DNA of 64,000 nucleotides from an uncultured Candidatus Melainabacteria bacterium (GTDB lineage Bacteria > Cyanobacteriota > Vampirovibrionia > Gastranaerophilales > Gastranaerophilaceae), in assembly GCA_934754775.1 (NCBI GenBank), contig CAKVIM010000002.1, positions 124,001 to 188,000 of the forward strand, given 5' to 3'. Positions 51,341 through 59,580 of the stretch are shown here, piece by piece. The position numbers and the translations under genes were made by a program. Position 1 is the stretch's first letter. Each line of letters starts with the position of its first letter. Under the pieces are notes generated by a model. The model did not search any database, had not been told where the DNA came from, and saw nothing but the letters and a program-made list of their open reading frames with translations.

Positions 51341-51480
51341 GGGAATAAGGTAATAGGGGAATAAGGCAATAAGAGATTTAAGAAATATTTTTAATAAAAA
51401 TGCGTTAATCAAACGTAATATAAAAACAGAAAAGTTTAAAACCACTTATTCCCTTATTACCTTATTCACCTATTACCTTC
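51339..51480 (+). repeat. Palindromic element F1, copy F
   Basis: The left arm begins inside the flgJ stop region (AAGGGAATAAGGTAATAGGG). The core contains AGAAATATTTTTAATAAAAA and GCGTTAATCAAACG. Between flgJ and flgH. Confidence 0.85.
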
Positions 51481-51495
51481 AAAGAGGAACAACAA

Positions 51496-52110
51496 ATGAA
51501 AAAAGTTATACTAACAATAGCATTAATCTTAACTACAGCAACAATGGGTGTGCAGGCTGAATCATTGTTTACGCTTGGTGCGGCACAGAATTATGCCGGC
51601 GTTCCTCGCTCTTTGTTCGGTGGTGTTCAGGCTCACCAAATCGGAGATTTGCTATCAATAATTATGCAAGAAAACATCACCGTGAGTGATAACTTAACAT
51701 ATTCTTCTGAAAAATCTTCAACAACAGAAGATTCTTTCACAAACTTTATTAAAGACTGGTTCGGGCTTAACTTCTTGAAAGGCTCTAACGGTTACGGCGG
51801 TTCTAACGAAGTATCAAACTCAGCTGCCGGCGGTCGTTCAATGTCATTCGGCGACAAAATTGCAGTACAAGTTGTACAACAACTTCCTAACGGAAACCTC
51901 GCTGTACAAGGTAAAAAGACATTGGTTAACGGCAACGAAAGAATGGATTTTATTGTAACGGGTGTGGTCGATCCTCGTTGGCTTAACGTAAATGGCGAAA
52001 TCTATTCTTACAACGTATCTAACCTACAATTCGCATTGTCAGGCAGAGGTGCAATATCTAGAAACCAAAACGAAGGTATATTTAATAGGTTTATTAAATA
52101 CTTATTCTAA
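51496..52110 (+). CDS. flgH: Flagellar L-ring protein FlgH
   Basis: The outer-membrane ring protein has LFGGVQAHQIGDLLSIIMQE, an N-terminal motif of FlgH, then GDKIAVQVVQQLPNGNLAVQ and ISRNQNEGIFNRF. The signal peptide is of type I (TIALILTTATMGVQA), without the lipobox cysteine that tethers most FlgH to the outer membrane. The 204 residues are slightly short. Without lipid it may depend on ring contacts. Confidence 0.93.
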   Translation: MKKVILTIALILTTATMGVQAESLFTLGAAQNYAGVPRSLFGGVQAHQIGDLLSIIMQENITVSDNLTYSSEKSSTTEDSFTNFIKDWFGLNFLKGSNGYGGSNEVSNSAAGGRSMSFGDKIAVQVVQQLPNGNLAVQGKKTLVNGNERMDFIVTGVVDPRWLNVNGEIYSYNVSNLQFALSGRGAISRNQNEGIFNRFIKYLF

Positions 52111-52115
52111 AAATT

Positions 52116-52248
52116 AAGGGAATAAGGGAATAGGGGAATAAGAGATTTAAGAAATATTTTTAATACAAATGCGTTAATCAAACGCACTATATAAATGGTA
52201 AATTAAAACCACTTATTTCCTTATTACCTTATTCCCCTATTCCCTTCC
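52116..52248 (+). repeat. Palindromic element F1, copy G
   Basis: Arms AAGGGAATAAGGGAATAGGG and the partner TTCCTTATTACCTTATTCCC. The core has a perfect 6-bp hairpin TGCGTT/AACGCA. Between flgH and flgN. Confidence 0.85.
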
Positions 52249-52257
52249 GAAAGAATT

Positions 52258-52752
52258 ATGAACACTCAATTTCAAAAACTAAACGAAATACTGGATAAAG
52301 AAATCATGGCTTACACAAAGCTAAAAGAGCTTTTCGAAGAAAAGCGTGACAGCTTGAAAAGTTCAAAGCCTGATGATTTGGGTGTGCTCGACAACAAGAT
52401 ATTGGCACTTAATAACAAGATTACAAAACTAAATAACGAAAGAAAAGATTTGGCTACAGAACTCGGAAATCCGGAAGCTAACATGTCACAGTTTATCGAT
52501 TGGGCAAAAGAACAGGCTCCTGAGTACGTAGACACTTTGACAGAAAAAAAAGTTAAGATTTGTAAAATTATTCCGGAGTTAACGTTATTAAATAATCAAA
52601 ATGTGGAACTATTAAAACATGGCATTATAATTTCTAACAAGATGTTGGAAACAGTTATAAATGCTTTTGCTCCTCAAGGATGTTTTTATAACGGAGCAGG
52701 AAAAACAGACACACATGATGTTGACATGTGGACTATAAACGAAGAAGTATAA
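52258..52752 (+). CDS. flgN: FlgN-type export chaperone
   Basis: The 164-residue helical protein has coiled-coil segments (LKELFEEKRDSLKSSKPDD, ALNNKITKLNNERKDLATEL) and lies directly before flgK and flgL, whose products FlgN chaperones. The C-terminus has cysteine (FAPQGCFYNGAGKTD). Identification rests on position and helical pattern. The ribosome-binding site (AAAG) is weak and follows an F1 element. Confidence 0.75.
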   Translation: MNTQFQKLNEILDKEIMAYTKLKELFEEKRDSLKSSKPDDLGVLDNKILALNNKITKLNNERKDLATELGNPEANMSQFIDWAKEQAPEYVDTLTEKKVKICKIIPELTLLNNQNVELLKHGIIISNKMLETVINAFAPQGCFYNGAGKTDTHDVDMWTINEEV

Positions 52753-52804
52753 TGAACACAAGTTCAGAATATTTGTAATGAAAAAATAGGATATGAGGTA
52801 AAAC

Positions 52805-54415
52805 ATGGTTAGCTTATTATCAGCACTAAATATGACAGGAAACACACTTTCAGTAAACGAGAAAGCGATTAGTGTTGTTTCACACAACGTTGCAAACATG
52901 AATACCGACGGGTATCACAAACAGCGTGCTAACCTTGTTACACGCAACATTGCCGGTGCAATCGGCAACAACGTTAACAATCAGGTTCGTGCAAACGGCG
53001 GTGTAAAAATCGCTAATATTTTGCGTTACAACGATGATTACCTCAACAATTACTACCGCACACAGCTTTCTGAACAAGCTAAATTGAACGCACAATTGGA
53101 TGGTTTAGGGGACTTAGCAAATATTTTGAACGACCTTAATGACGACGGAATTGATTCTCAGCTCTCTAAATTCTATGAAGCTTTGAACAACCTAAACAAA
53201 TATCCGGCTAGCTCAACCGCCAGAACAAACTTTATTGAAACAGCAAAAACAATGACCTCTGTTTTAAATAGCAAGTACGAACAACTTCAACAAAACACAT
53301 CACAAGCATTGGGCGACGGCGAATCAGAAGAAAGTTTGAAAAACTCAAAAATTTACGTTCAGTATTCAGCTTTCAACAGTAAATTAGAAGAACTTGCTGC
53401 AGTAAACAAAGCTTTAATTTCAACTCAAACAGGTACATTAGAGGCTAACAACCTTCTTGATAAACGTGATTTAATTTTGAATGATTTGGCTCAATTTACC
53501 GATATTACAGTAGAAGAGAAGCACAACGGTGCAGTTAATGTTTATATCGGTGGAAACTCTGTTGTTGAGTGTGCTAAGGTTACAGGGAAACTGGAAATTG
53601 AAACCGCAAAATCATATTGCGACAAACAAAACCCGCCAATAACATTACAAGATTGGTGGAAAAATGGTGGTGAAAATGCAATCATAAGCATCGTTAACCC
53701 TGAAACTAATCAAGTGATAAGTGCAAACGCTAACTCTGAAATCACTTCTGGTACATTAGGCGGATTACTTCACTTTGCAACAGACACGGGAAACGGCGAA
53801 AATGGGATTAACGCAGGAACCGTTATGAACGGGCTTAACCAACTCGCTCAAGCAATCGCAAAGACTTTTAACGACTTGAACACCAGAAACAATGCTTACT
53901 GCATCGACCCCGATGACACAGGTTCGTTAAAACCAACTGATGCAGACAACTTGATTTTTGTTGGCCCTGATGGCACTGCAAACAATATTACAGCAGGCAA
54001 CATTCAGATTAATTCAGCACTCCTGGCTGACAACGGATGCTGGAAACTCTCTTGTGCTTATTTCGATGACCCAAATAACTTTGACCCAAAAGCTGTCGGT
54101 AACGCTCAAAACGTCGAAGATATGTTAGGCACAAGAACAGAAAAAAACAATTTATTGAACAACATGTCTGTTGAAGATTTCTACACAAGCCTTGTTGGTA
54201 AAGTAGCTTCTGCAGGTAGCAACATCAAATCTCTGGCTGACACTCAAGACCAAGTGGTTCAATCAATTGAGAGCAAAATCAAAGATTCAACAGGCGTTGA
54301 TCTGAACGAAGAATTAGTAGACTTAGTTAAATATCAAACAGCATATCAAGCAGCCGCACAAGTTTTCAACACTTGTAACAATTGTTTGAGCGTGCTTATG
54401 AGCTTGGGAGGTTAG
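52805..54415 (+). CDS. flgK: Flagellar hook-associated protein FlgK
   Basis: FlgK joins hook and filament. The N-terminal D0 part has TLSVNEKAISVVSHNVANMN with TDGYHKQRANL, and the C-terminal D0 has LVDLVKYQTAYQAAAQVF. The 536 residues are usual. At least seven cysteines occur, including NTCNNC close to the C-terminus and NGCWKLSC, uncommon in axial proteins. It starts at GAGG, 52 bases after flgN. Confidence 0.94.
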   Translation: MVSLLSALNMTGNTLSVNEKAISVVSHNVANMNTDGYHKQRANLVTRNIAGAIGNNVNNQVRANGGVKIANILRYNDDYLNNYYRTQLSEQAKLNAQLDGLGDLANILNDLNDDGIDSQLSKFYEALNNLNKYPASSTARTNFIETAKTMTSVLNSKYEQLQQNTSQALGDGESEESLKNSKIYVQYSAFNSKLEELAAVNKALISTQTGTLEANNLLDKRDLILNDLAQFTDITVEEKHNGAVNVYIGGNSVVECAKVTGKLEIETAKSYCDKQNPPITLQDWWKNGGENAIISIVNPETNQVISANANSEITSGTLGGLLHFATDTGNGENGINAGTVMNGLNQLAQAIAKTFNDLNTRNNAYCIDPDDTGSLKPTDADNLIFVGPDGTANNITAGNIQINSALLADNGCWKLSCAYFDDPNNFDPKAVGNAQNVEDMLGTRTEKNNLLNNMSVEDFYTSLVGKVASAGSNIKSLADTQDQVVQSIESKIKDSTGVDLNEELVDLVKYQTAYQAAAQVFNTCNNCLSVLMSLGG

Positions 54416-54419
54416 TTAA

Positions 54420-55526
54420 ATGGTAAATAGAATTTCAACAAGCGGAAAATATTCTCAATTAGTTGCTGATATGCAAAAGCAGCTCAACAATTATAACAAA
54501 CTTACTAAACAATTGGCTTCCGGAAGCAAAATCACAAATATTACGGAAGATCCTATTGCTGCGGTTAATATATTGAACACAAACCGCCAATTAGGTCAGA
54601 TTGACACATTCTCAACCAACGTCGAACTTGCAAAAACCGAATTGAGTGCACTTGATGATTTGATGGATTTAGCTGGCGGCTATTTATCAAATGCGTGGGA
54701 TAAAGCAATGCAGGCTAACAACCAAACTTATAGCGACACTTCTCTTAAAGCACTGAAGGTTGAGATTGATGAACTTACTAAAACAATGGTAGACTTGGCA
54801 AACACAGAGTACGATAACAACTACATCTTCTCCGGTGCGAACACAAAGACAATTCCTTACACAATTGACAAAAACGGCGATATTACATACCACGGAACAC
54901 TACACAGCAATCCTGATTACATCAGACAAACCGAAGTTGCTGACGGAGTTTTCGAAACAATTAATACCACCGGCGACAAAGTTTTTGGTTACTACACGAC
55001 AAAAGATGCAAAGGGCAATAATTTATTTACTGATGCAAATGGAGATACAGTTATTGAAACCGTTGATGCCCTAGGAAACAAAACTTATGCATATGAAAAC
55101 GGAAATCCATTTACCGGCGATCCAAATAAAGATTTAGAAGTAAAAGAAGAATATTCGGGTGTTATGGGTGCTTTAAAAAAATTAAGCAACTCAATCCAGA
55201 AGGTTCTTGATGGTAGCGAAAAAGGCGACAGCACCCTTGTCCAAAAAGGTTACACAGAAATGAACTCAACTCTTGATATGTTCTCAAACTCTCTAACAGA
55301 AATCACTACAGAACAAACAAAATTTGGCGGAGTTTACAACAGATTAGAGATGACAACTTCAACATTGGAAACAAATAACGAAAATTTGACTTCATATTTA
55401 TCTGAAATCAAGGATGTTGACTTAACTACAGCCATAACAAACTGGATGCAAGCACAATACGCATACCAAGCAAGCTTACAAGTAACATCAGCTTCAATGA
55501 ATATGAGCTTATTGAATTATCTATAA
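54420..55526 (+). CDS. flgL: Flagellar hook-associated protein FlgL
   Basis: The second junction protein has the flagellin-like N-terminus (NRISTSGKYSQLVADMQKQL, LASGSKITNITEDPIAAVNI) and the C-terminus ITNWMQAQYAYQASLQVTSA. The 368 residues include a variable middle domain (NTTGDKVFGYYTTKDAKGN). It starts four bases after the flgK stop and ends the operon before a hairpin terminator. It contains no cysteine that I can see, unlike FlgK. Confidence 0.94.
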   Translation: MVNRISTSGKYSQLVADMQKQLNNYNKLTKQLASGSKITNITEDPIAAVNILNTNRQLGQIDTFSTNVELAKTELSALDDLMDLAGGYLSNAWDKAMQANNQTYSDTSLKALKVEIDELTKTMVDLANTEYDNNYIFSGANTKTIPYTIDKNGDITYHGTLHSNPDYIRQTEVADGVFETINTTGDKVFGYYTTKDAKGNNLFTDANGDTVIETVDALGNKTYAYENGNPFTGDPNKDLEVKEEYSGVMGALKKLSNSIQKVLDGSEKGDSTLVQKGYTEMNSTLDMFSNSLTEITTEQTKFGGVYNRLEMTTSTLETNNENLTSYLSEIKDVDLTTAITNWMQAQYAYQASLQVTSASMNMSLLNYL

Positions 55527-55534
55527 CGATTTGT

Positions 55535-55566
55535 GTTAGCCTTCCTCAAGGATGAAGAAGGCTAAC
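55535..55566 (+). terminator. Hairpin after flgL
   Basis: A 10-bp stem (GTTAGCCTTC/GAAGGCTAAC) begins nine bases after the stop. No strong T-tract follows. Confidence 0.6.
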
Positions 55567-55619
55567 GATAAAATTGTCAGACAGTGCCTGACCTACAAAA
55601 CCTACTAACAAAATTTGGT

Positions 55620-55800
55620 TATTCCCTCTTCCGAGGAAGAAAGCTAGGGTGAGGGTTTTACAAAAAATTAAATAAAAAATAAATAATCTACAATTTTAAT
55701 ATACTTACCATTTTCAAGGACATTTATTGTCCTTTTTTATTGTCCGATTATTTGCCATAGTCATTCTGAACCCGATTAGGGTGAAGAATCCAGCCATTCA
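55620..55800. repeat. Remnants of F3 and F4 repeats
   Basis: An F3-like fragment (CCCTCTTCC... GGGTGAGGGTTTTA at 55624-55660) and an F4 arm (GTCATTCTGAACCCGATTAG to GAATCCAGCC at 55759-55795, the same sequence as 15940-15976) lie in the 537-base spacer 55527-56063. The spacer also holds the flgL hairpin and a possible gene remnant. Confidence 0.7.
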
Positions 55801-55914
55801 TTAACTATATCAATTTATCCGAAAAAACTTAAGAAAGTAAACATTATCCACCTGCCACTACTATTAATGTTTCTATTCTTATTGACAAAAATAAAAATCC
55901 GATTTAGATATTGA

Positions 55915-56067
55915 TATGAAATAAGTACAATTATTTCACCGCGAATAAATTTTAGAGCTAAGTTATACAATGAAAGAGTTAACGAAAAATTAGGACACTC
56001 TGGTTGGTTTGAACGTAGTTTTGGTGGAGCGACTACTAGTGCACAAGATGACGCGGAGTTTTTCTAA
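55915..56067 (+). pseudogene. Possible C-terminal remnant of a lost gene
   Basis: A frame without a start codon is open for about 50 codons and ends at TAA 56065-56067, reading KLYNERVNEKLGHSGWFERS and FGGATTSAQDDAEFF. The residue mix looks protein-like and the end overlaps the convergent gene by three bases. It could equally be chance. I do not recognise the family. Confidence 0.25.
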
Positions 56068-56828
56068 TATTCATTACTATTACTCCAAGTATTAAAATAT
56101 TTCATTAATACCTCTGAATTGTGTTTATAATATTCTTTGTTCATTGATATTTCTATTTTTAATTGTGAATTTTTTGACAAATTATTATTATATTCTATTA
56201 AATCTTTATAAGAAATTGATGCTAAAAGGCTTTCATATTCTTCTTCTGACATACTTAATGGAATATCAAACATCTCATCTTGATATTCATTTGTTTTTCG
56301 GCTTAAAAAAAGTACCACAGGTGCCAGTTTTTTAGCAGTATTTATATGCTTTTCTTTAATTTTAGATTGAAAAAAACAGTCATCTATTATTTTAACAGAA
56401 TCTAAAAAATTATCTTGACTTACTTCCAAATCAAGCTTTTTTCTATTAGGTTTACAAATTAAGTGAGATGTTATAACACCATTACTATTTGTATTTTGTT
56501 CATATATTTGATCATTTAAAGCCATTGAATAAACAGCAAATAGTCCCTGTTTAATTGGAATATTTTTATGATTAATCATTTCAATATGCATTGTAGGGTT
56601 ACATTGTTTCTCAGTCAAGACTAATGTACAACAAGGATTTATTTTAAAAATAGAAGATTGGGATGAAAATGAAATATTATTACGGTTAAGAATCGCTTGA
56701 CTGACCTCATAATTTGGTAATTCTGTATTGTGGGTGTCGGCATACGAAGGCTTTAAGACACCCTTTTGCAAATTCTGCTTATTAATATACTGATTATTTA
56801 CAATGTTTAAACCTATTGGATTTATCAT
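56064..56828 (-). CDS. M16-like degenerate paralogue with shared leader
   Basis: The 254 residues begin with a leader (MINPIGLNIVNNQY, then QAILNRNNISF) almost identical to the next gene. The C-terminal part (ASISYKDLIEYNNNLSKNS, LKIEISMNKEYYKHNSEVLM) aligns with the M16-type segment of that gene (KISLDEINQFYSNTINNSE, RLFVVVDKDYYSDKKKQL). No HXXEH zinc site is present. It looks like a shortened duplicate. AAGG lies near the ATG. It may be a decayed or specialised copy. Confidence 0.65.
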   Translation of the reverse strand: MINPIGLNIVNNQYINKQNLQKGVLKPSYADTHNTELPNYEVSQAILNRNNISFSSQSSIFKINPCCTLVLTEKQCNPTMHIEMINHKNIPIKQGLFAVYSMALNDQIYEQNTNSNGVITSHLICKPNRKKLDLEVSQDNFLDSVKIIDDCFFQSKIKEKHINTAKKLAPVVLFLSRKTNEYQDEMFDIPLSMSEEEYESLLASISYKDLIEYNNNLSKNSQLKIEISMNKEYYKHNSEVLMKYFNTWSNSNEY

Positions 56829-56861
56829 TTACAACCTTACTTCCTTACATTCTACTACTTA

Positions 56862-56984
56862 TTAAAATTGCTGAAAATTTTTATTTAGTAATGCCATCGT
56901 AGAAGAAATATTTTCTTTACTGATAGTATTTATAGCTTTTGTTTGCAATGATGAATATAATTTTACGGGCATAATTTTAGGCAT
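56862..56984 (-). CDS. Possible 40-residue protein coupled to the M16-like gene
   Basis: The ATG at 56984 overlaps the stop of the 471-residue gene by eight bases, with AAAGGA nine bases upstream. The product starts MPKIMPVKLYSSLQTKAINT. Its last codons run into the duplicated 5' leader of the next gene, where the other copy is not open, so it may be accidental. Confidence 0.35.
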   Translation of the reverse strand: MPKIMPVKLYSSLQTKAINTISKENISSTMALLNKNFQQF

Positions 56985-58392
56985 TTTGTGTTTCCTTTAA
57001 GTATGGATTTAAATTTTCATTAACGTACACAATTGGTGCTTGTTCTAACATATAATCAACTATAGCTTGTTTTATATCATCTATTGTAATTGAATCTATT
57101 TGCTCATATATATTGAAAATATCATAATTATTATTCTGTAACTGCGTAGCTCGCATATATATATCAGAATTTTGTTTAAAAGATTCCTCTATTTCTTGTT
57201 TATCTCGTTTCTTTAAATCCTCTAATGTTAATTTCGCCATATCATCATCACATAACGATATAAGCATTCCTTTAACGCTATCTATGGCATCTTGTGTGTT
57301 ATTAATATTCTCTCTGCCAGATAACATAATTTTAAATCTTAGAAAAGGTGATTTTGTAATGTTTTTTATTTTAGTATTCAAATCACTATCTAATTTATAC
57401 ATAATGGGCGTTGAATTTGTTAACACCGCAGGAGCCTTGTACAACATCATTAATAATGTTAAATATTCTCCAATTTTTTTATTTTTAAGCCTATCCATTG
57501 GCATATAATATTGAAGTTCTAAGTATGCATCGTTTTCTGTGGCATTAAACACAACTTGTTTTTTATTAATATCATTGGCGTTTAAGTTAATTACATCAGT
57601 ATGTTTCAAAAACTTGTTTGAAATATTTGAATTAAATATTTTACTTAATTGTTTCTTTTTATCACTATAATAATCTTTATCAACTACGACAAATAATCTT
57701 GCTTCCGAGTTATTAATTGTATTTGAGTAAAATTGATTTATCTCGTCCAATGAAATTTTCTGTATTTCTTCAATAATACTTTGAGACTTAACATTTTTCA
57801 TTTGTTTTATATCTTTAATATAATCTCCTTTAATTTTTTCGAAATCATCTTCGGTAAAACTTGGTTTAGATATAATATTATTTATATTGGCTATTTTATT
57901 TATATCATTAGTTTTCAAGTTATATTTTATACTAAAGAAATTTGAATCAAATGTTGTTACAAAGCAATCTTTATTACCATTTATTAGATTACACAACAAA
58001 CGTGTACTAAGTTCTTTCCGAATTAAAAAACTGGTATCGTTATTATTTCCACAATCAATATCTAAAGCCATAATTATTTTTTCTTTGTCTTTAGGCAGAT
58101 TGCTGTTTACGTCAACAAACAGCTGTAAATTTGTATCAGGATATTCATAAACATGAATATTTGGCAAATTCAAATGGTCTTTACCTTCGATTCTTTTGTC
58201 GTATTTTTTAGTGACATCTATTGGCATAGCTAAATTCCTAAATGATATATTATTACGATTGAGAATTGCTTGACCAATTCCATAATTAGACAATTCCTCA
58301 TTATTTACATTTAAGTTCAAGATCTGTTTTTGTTGATTTTGTTGATTTAAATATTGATTATTTACAATGTTAAAACTTATTGGATTTATCAT
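56977..58392 (-). CDS. M16 (insulinase)-like protein without zinc site, with shared leader
   Basis: After a 55-residue leader (MINPISFNIVNNQY ... NRNNISFRNL) the protein follows the M16 pattern: IHVYEYPDTNLQLFVDVN, a first half ending KISLDEINQFYSNTINNSE with LFVVVDKDYY, and a second half with VVFNATENDAYLELQYYMP. The HXXEH motif and its distal Glu are absent, as in the inactive partner subunits of two-chain M16 peptidases. No signal peptide is present. The gene and its 5' region were duplicated to give 56064-56828. Confidence 0.7.
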   Translation of the reverse strand: MINPISFNIVNNQYLNQQNQQKQILNLNVNNEELSNYGIGQAILNRNNISFRNLAMPIDVTKKYDKRIEGKDHLNLPNIHVYEYPDTNLQLFVDVNSNLPKDKEKIIMALDIDCGNNNDTSFLIRKELSTRLLCNLINGNKDCFVTTFDSNFFSIKYNLKTNDINKIANINNIISKPSFTEDDFEKIKGDYIKDIKQMKNVKSQSIIEEIQKISLDEINQFYSNTINNSEARLFVVVDKDYYSDKKKQLSKIFNSNISNKFLKHTDVINLNANDINKKQVVFNATENDAYLELQYYMPMDRLKNKKIGEYLTLLMMLYKAPAVLTNSTPIMYKLDSDLNTKIKNITKSPFLRFKIMLSGRENINNTQDAIDSVKGMLISLCDDDMAKLTLEDLKKRDKQEIEESFKQNSDIYMRATQLQNNNYDIFNIYEQIDSITIDDIKQAIVDYMLEQAPIVYVNENLNPYLKETQNA

Positions 58393-58469
58393 TTACAACC
58401 TTACTTTCTTACATTCTACTACTTATTAAAATTGCTAAAAATTTTTATTTGTTAATATATTAAAAAGTT

Positions 58470-58487
58470 TTTACAAAAATTTACAAA
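58470..58487 (+). promoter_or_regulatory. Perfect HLR1-type motif before the zincin gene
   Basis: TTTACAAA, AA, TTTACAAA: both half sites match (G/T)TTACA(T/A)(T/A) in all eight positions with the 2-base spacing. It ends 41 bases before the ATG at 58528. Confidence 0.6.
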
Positions 58488-58527
58488 ATTAGCAAAATTT
58501 TTTATTTTTAATTTTTATTTAAACATT

Positions 58528-59397
58528 ATGTTAAAAACCAATAATATTAATTATGATAAAATAAGCTTCAAGGCTGGCTTGACAACGCAAATGAAATATG
58601 AAATTAACAATTGCAATGCCGATAAAGTCTCAAATGTTCTCAAAAATATTAATATTGACAGTGACTTCAAAGAAAACAAAGTTATAGCTTGGTGTACTCT
58701 GAAATGCATTGAACTTATTACAGCATTCAATAAGAAATATGGTTTGAATCTGACGTTACCAAAAGGTATTTTCGTTGAAAACTTTAATAATTTAAATATA
58801 AAACAAAAAAATGCTTTTGGTTTTATGAATTTTGCACCAACTTTTTTACATACCGATAAAGAAATTATCACTCCTGAAAAAACAATATTTTTCAACGAGT
58901 TTAGTGAGATGAATTATACAGGTGGCAATGTAATTTGGGAACAAATTGATAAAATTGCTGACATAAACTTTAATAATGGAGCTGCTACAACAGATTTCTT
59001 TCTTGAAACCTTTTTACACGAGTTTGCACATACAATACACGAAGGTAATATGATTGCAAAAATTCGCGATAGTTCGGATTTAATTAAAATTATTTTTGCG
59101 ATGTTAAAAAATGAAAATCCACTCTTTCAAAATTTACAGTCCGAGATTGCAGAAAAAATTTGTCAATATGCAACAACAAATCAATTAGAAATGATAGCCT
59201 GCGACGTGACAAAACAAATCTTAAATAATATTTCAAAAGATACATTACAACCGGTTAATAATTTTACAACTAATAGTCCTTATAAAAAACACTGTTTTCT
59301 TAATATTCTTTACAACAATAAAAATGCACTTGGAACATTATTAAAAAATACTTGGAATGGAAAAATAACACATTTAAAGACTCGTTTCATGCAATAA
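58528..59397 (+). CDS. HExxH putative metallopeptidase with F-K leader
   Basis: The 289 residues begin MLKTNNINYDKISFKAGLTT, the F-K leader type. A zinc motif HEFAH lies in ETFLHEFAHTIHEGN (about 164-178), with a further His after it, and a likely distal Glu in NQLEMIACDV. There is no signal peptide. The body is helical and basic. No Shine-Dalgarno is seen (AACATTATG). It is flanked by repeats and tRNA-Gly. The family is not recognised beyond the zinc site. Confidence 0.75.
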   Translation: MLKTNNINYDKISFKAGLTTQMKYEINNCNADKVSNVLKNINIDSDFKENKVIAWCTLKCIELITAFNKKYGLNLTLPKGIFVENFNNLNIKQKNAFGFMNFAPTFLHTDKEIITPEKTIFFNEFSEMNYTGGNVIWEQIDKIADINFNNGAATTDFFLETFLHEFAHTIHEGNMIAKIRDSSDLIKIIFAMLKNENPLFQNLQSEIAEKICQYATTNQLEMIACDVTKQILNNISKDTLQPVNNFTTNSPYKKHCFLNILYNNKNALGTLLKNTWNGKITHLKTRFMQ

Positions 59398-59424
59398 AAA
59401 AGAGCCCTTTGAGGACTCTTTTTT
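59397..59424 (+). terminator. Terminator after the zincin gene
   Basis: An AAAAAGAG/CTCTTTTT stem with one interior mismatch and loop TTTGA overlaps the stop codon. T-rich end. Confidence 0.7.
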
Positions 59425-59425
59425 A

Positions 59426-59501
59426 TGGAGCGGAAGACGAGACTCGAACTCGCGACAGTCTGCTTGGAAGGCAGATACTCTACCAACTGAGCTACTTCCG
59501 C
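59426..59501 (-). tRNA. tRNA-Gly (TCC)
   Basis: Acceptor GCGGAAG/CTTCCGC, D-arm AGCTCAGTTGGTAGAG, anticodon stem CTGC/GCAG with loop CTTCCAA (anticodon UCC), T-loop GAGTTCGAGTCTC and encoded CCA (59426-59428). It is 76 bases long. Confidence 0.95.
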
Positions 59502-59580
59502 ACTTATATTAAACTTTCAAACCGATGTTTTAACACCCACCGCCCAATAATCATACCTTAAACAAATATTTTTTTCAAGT

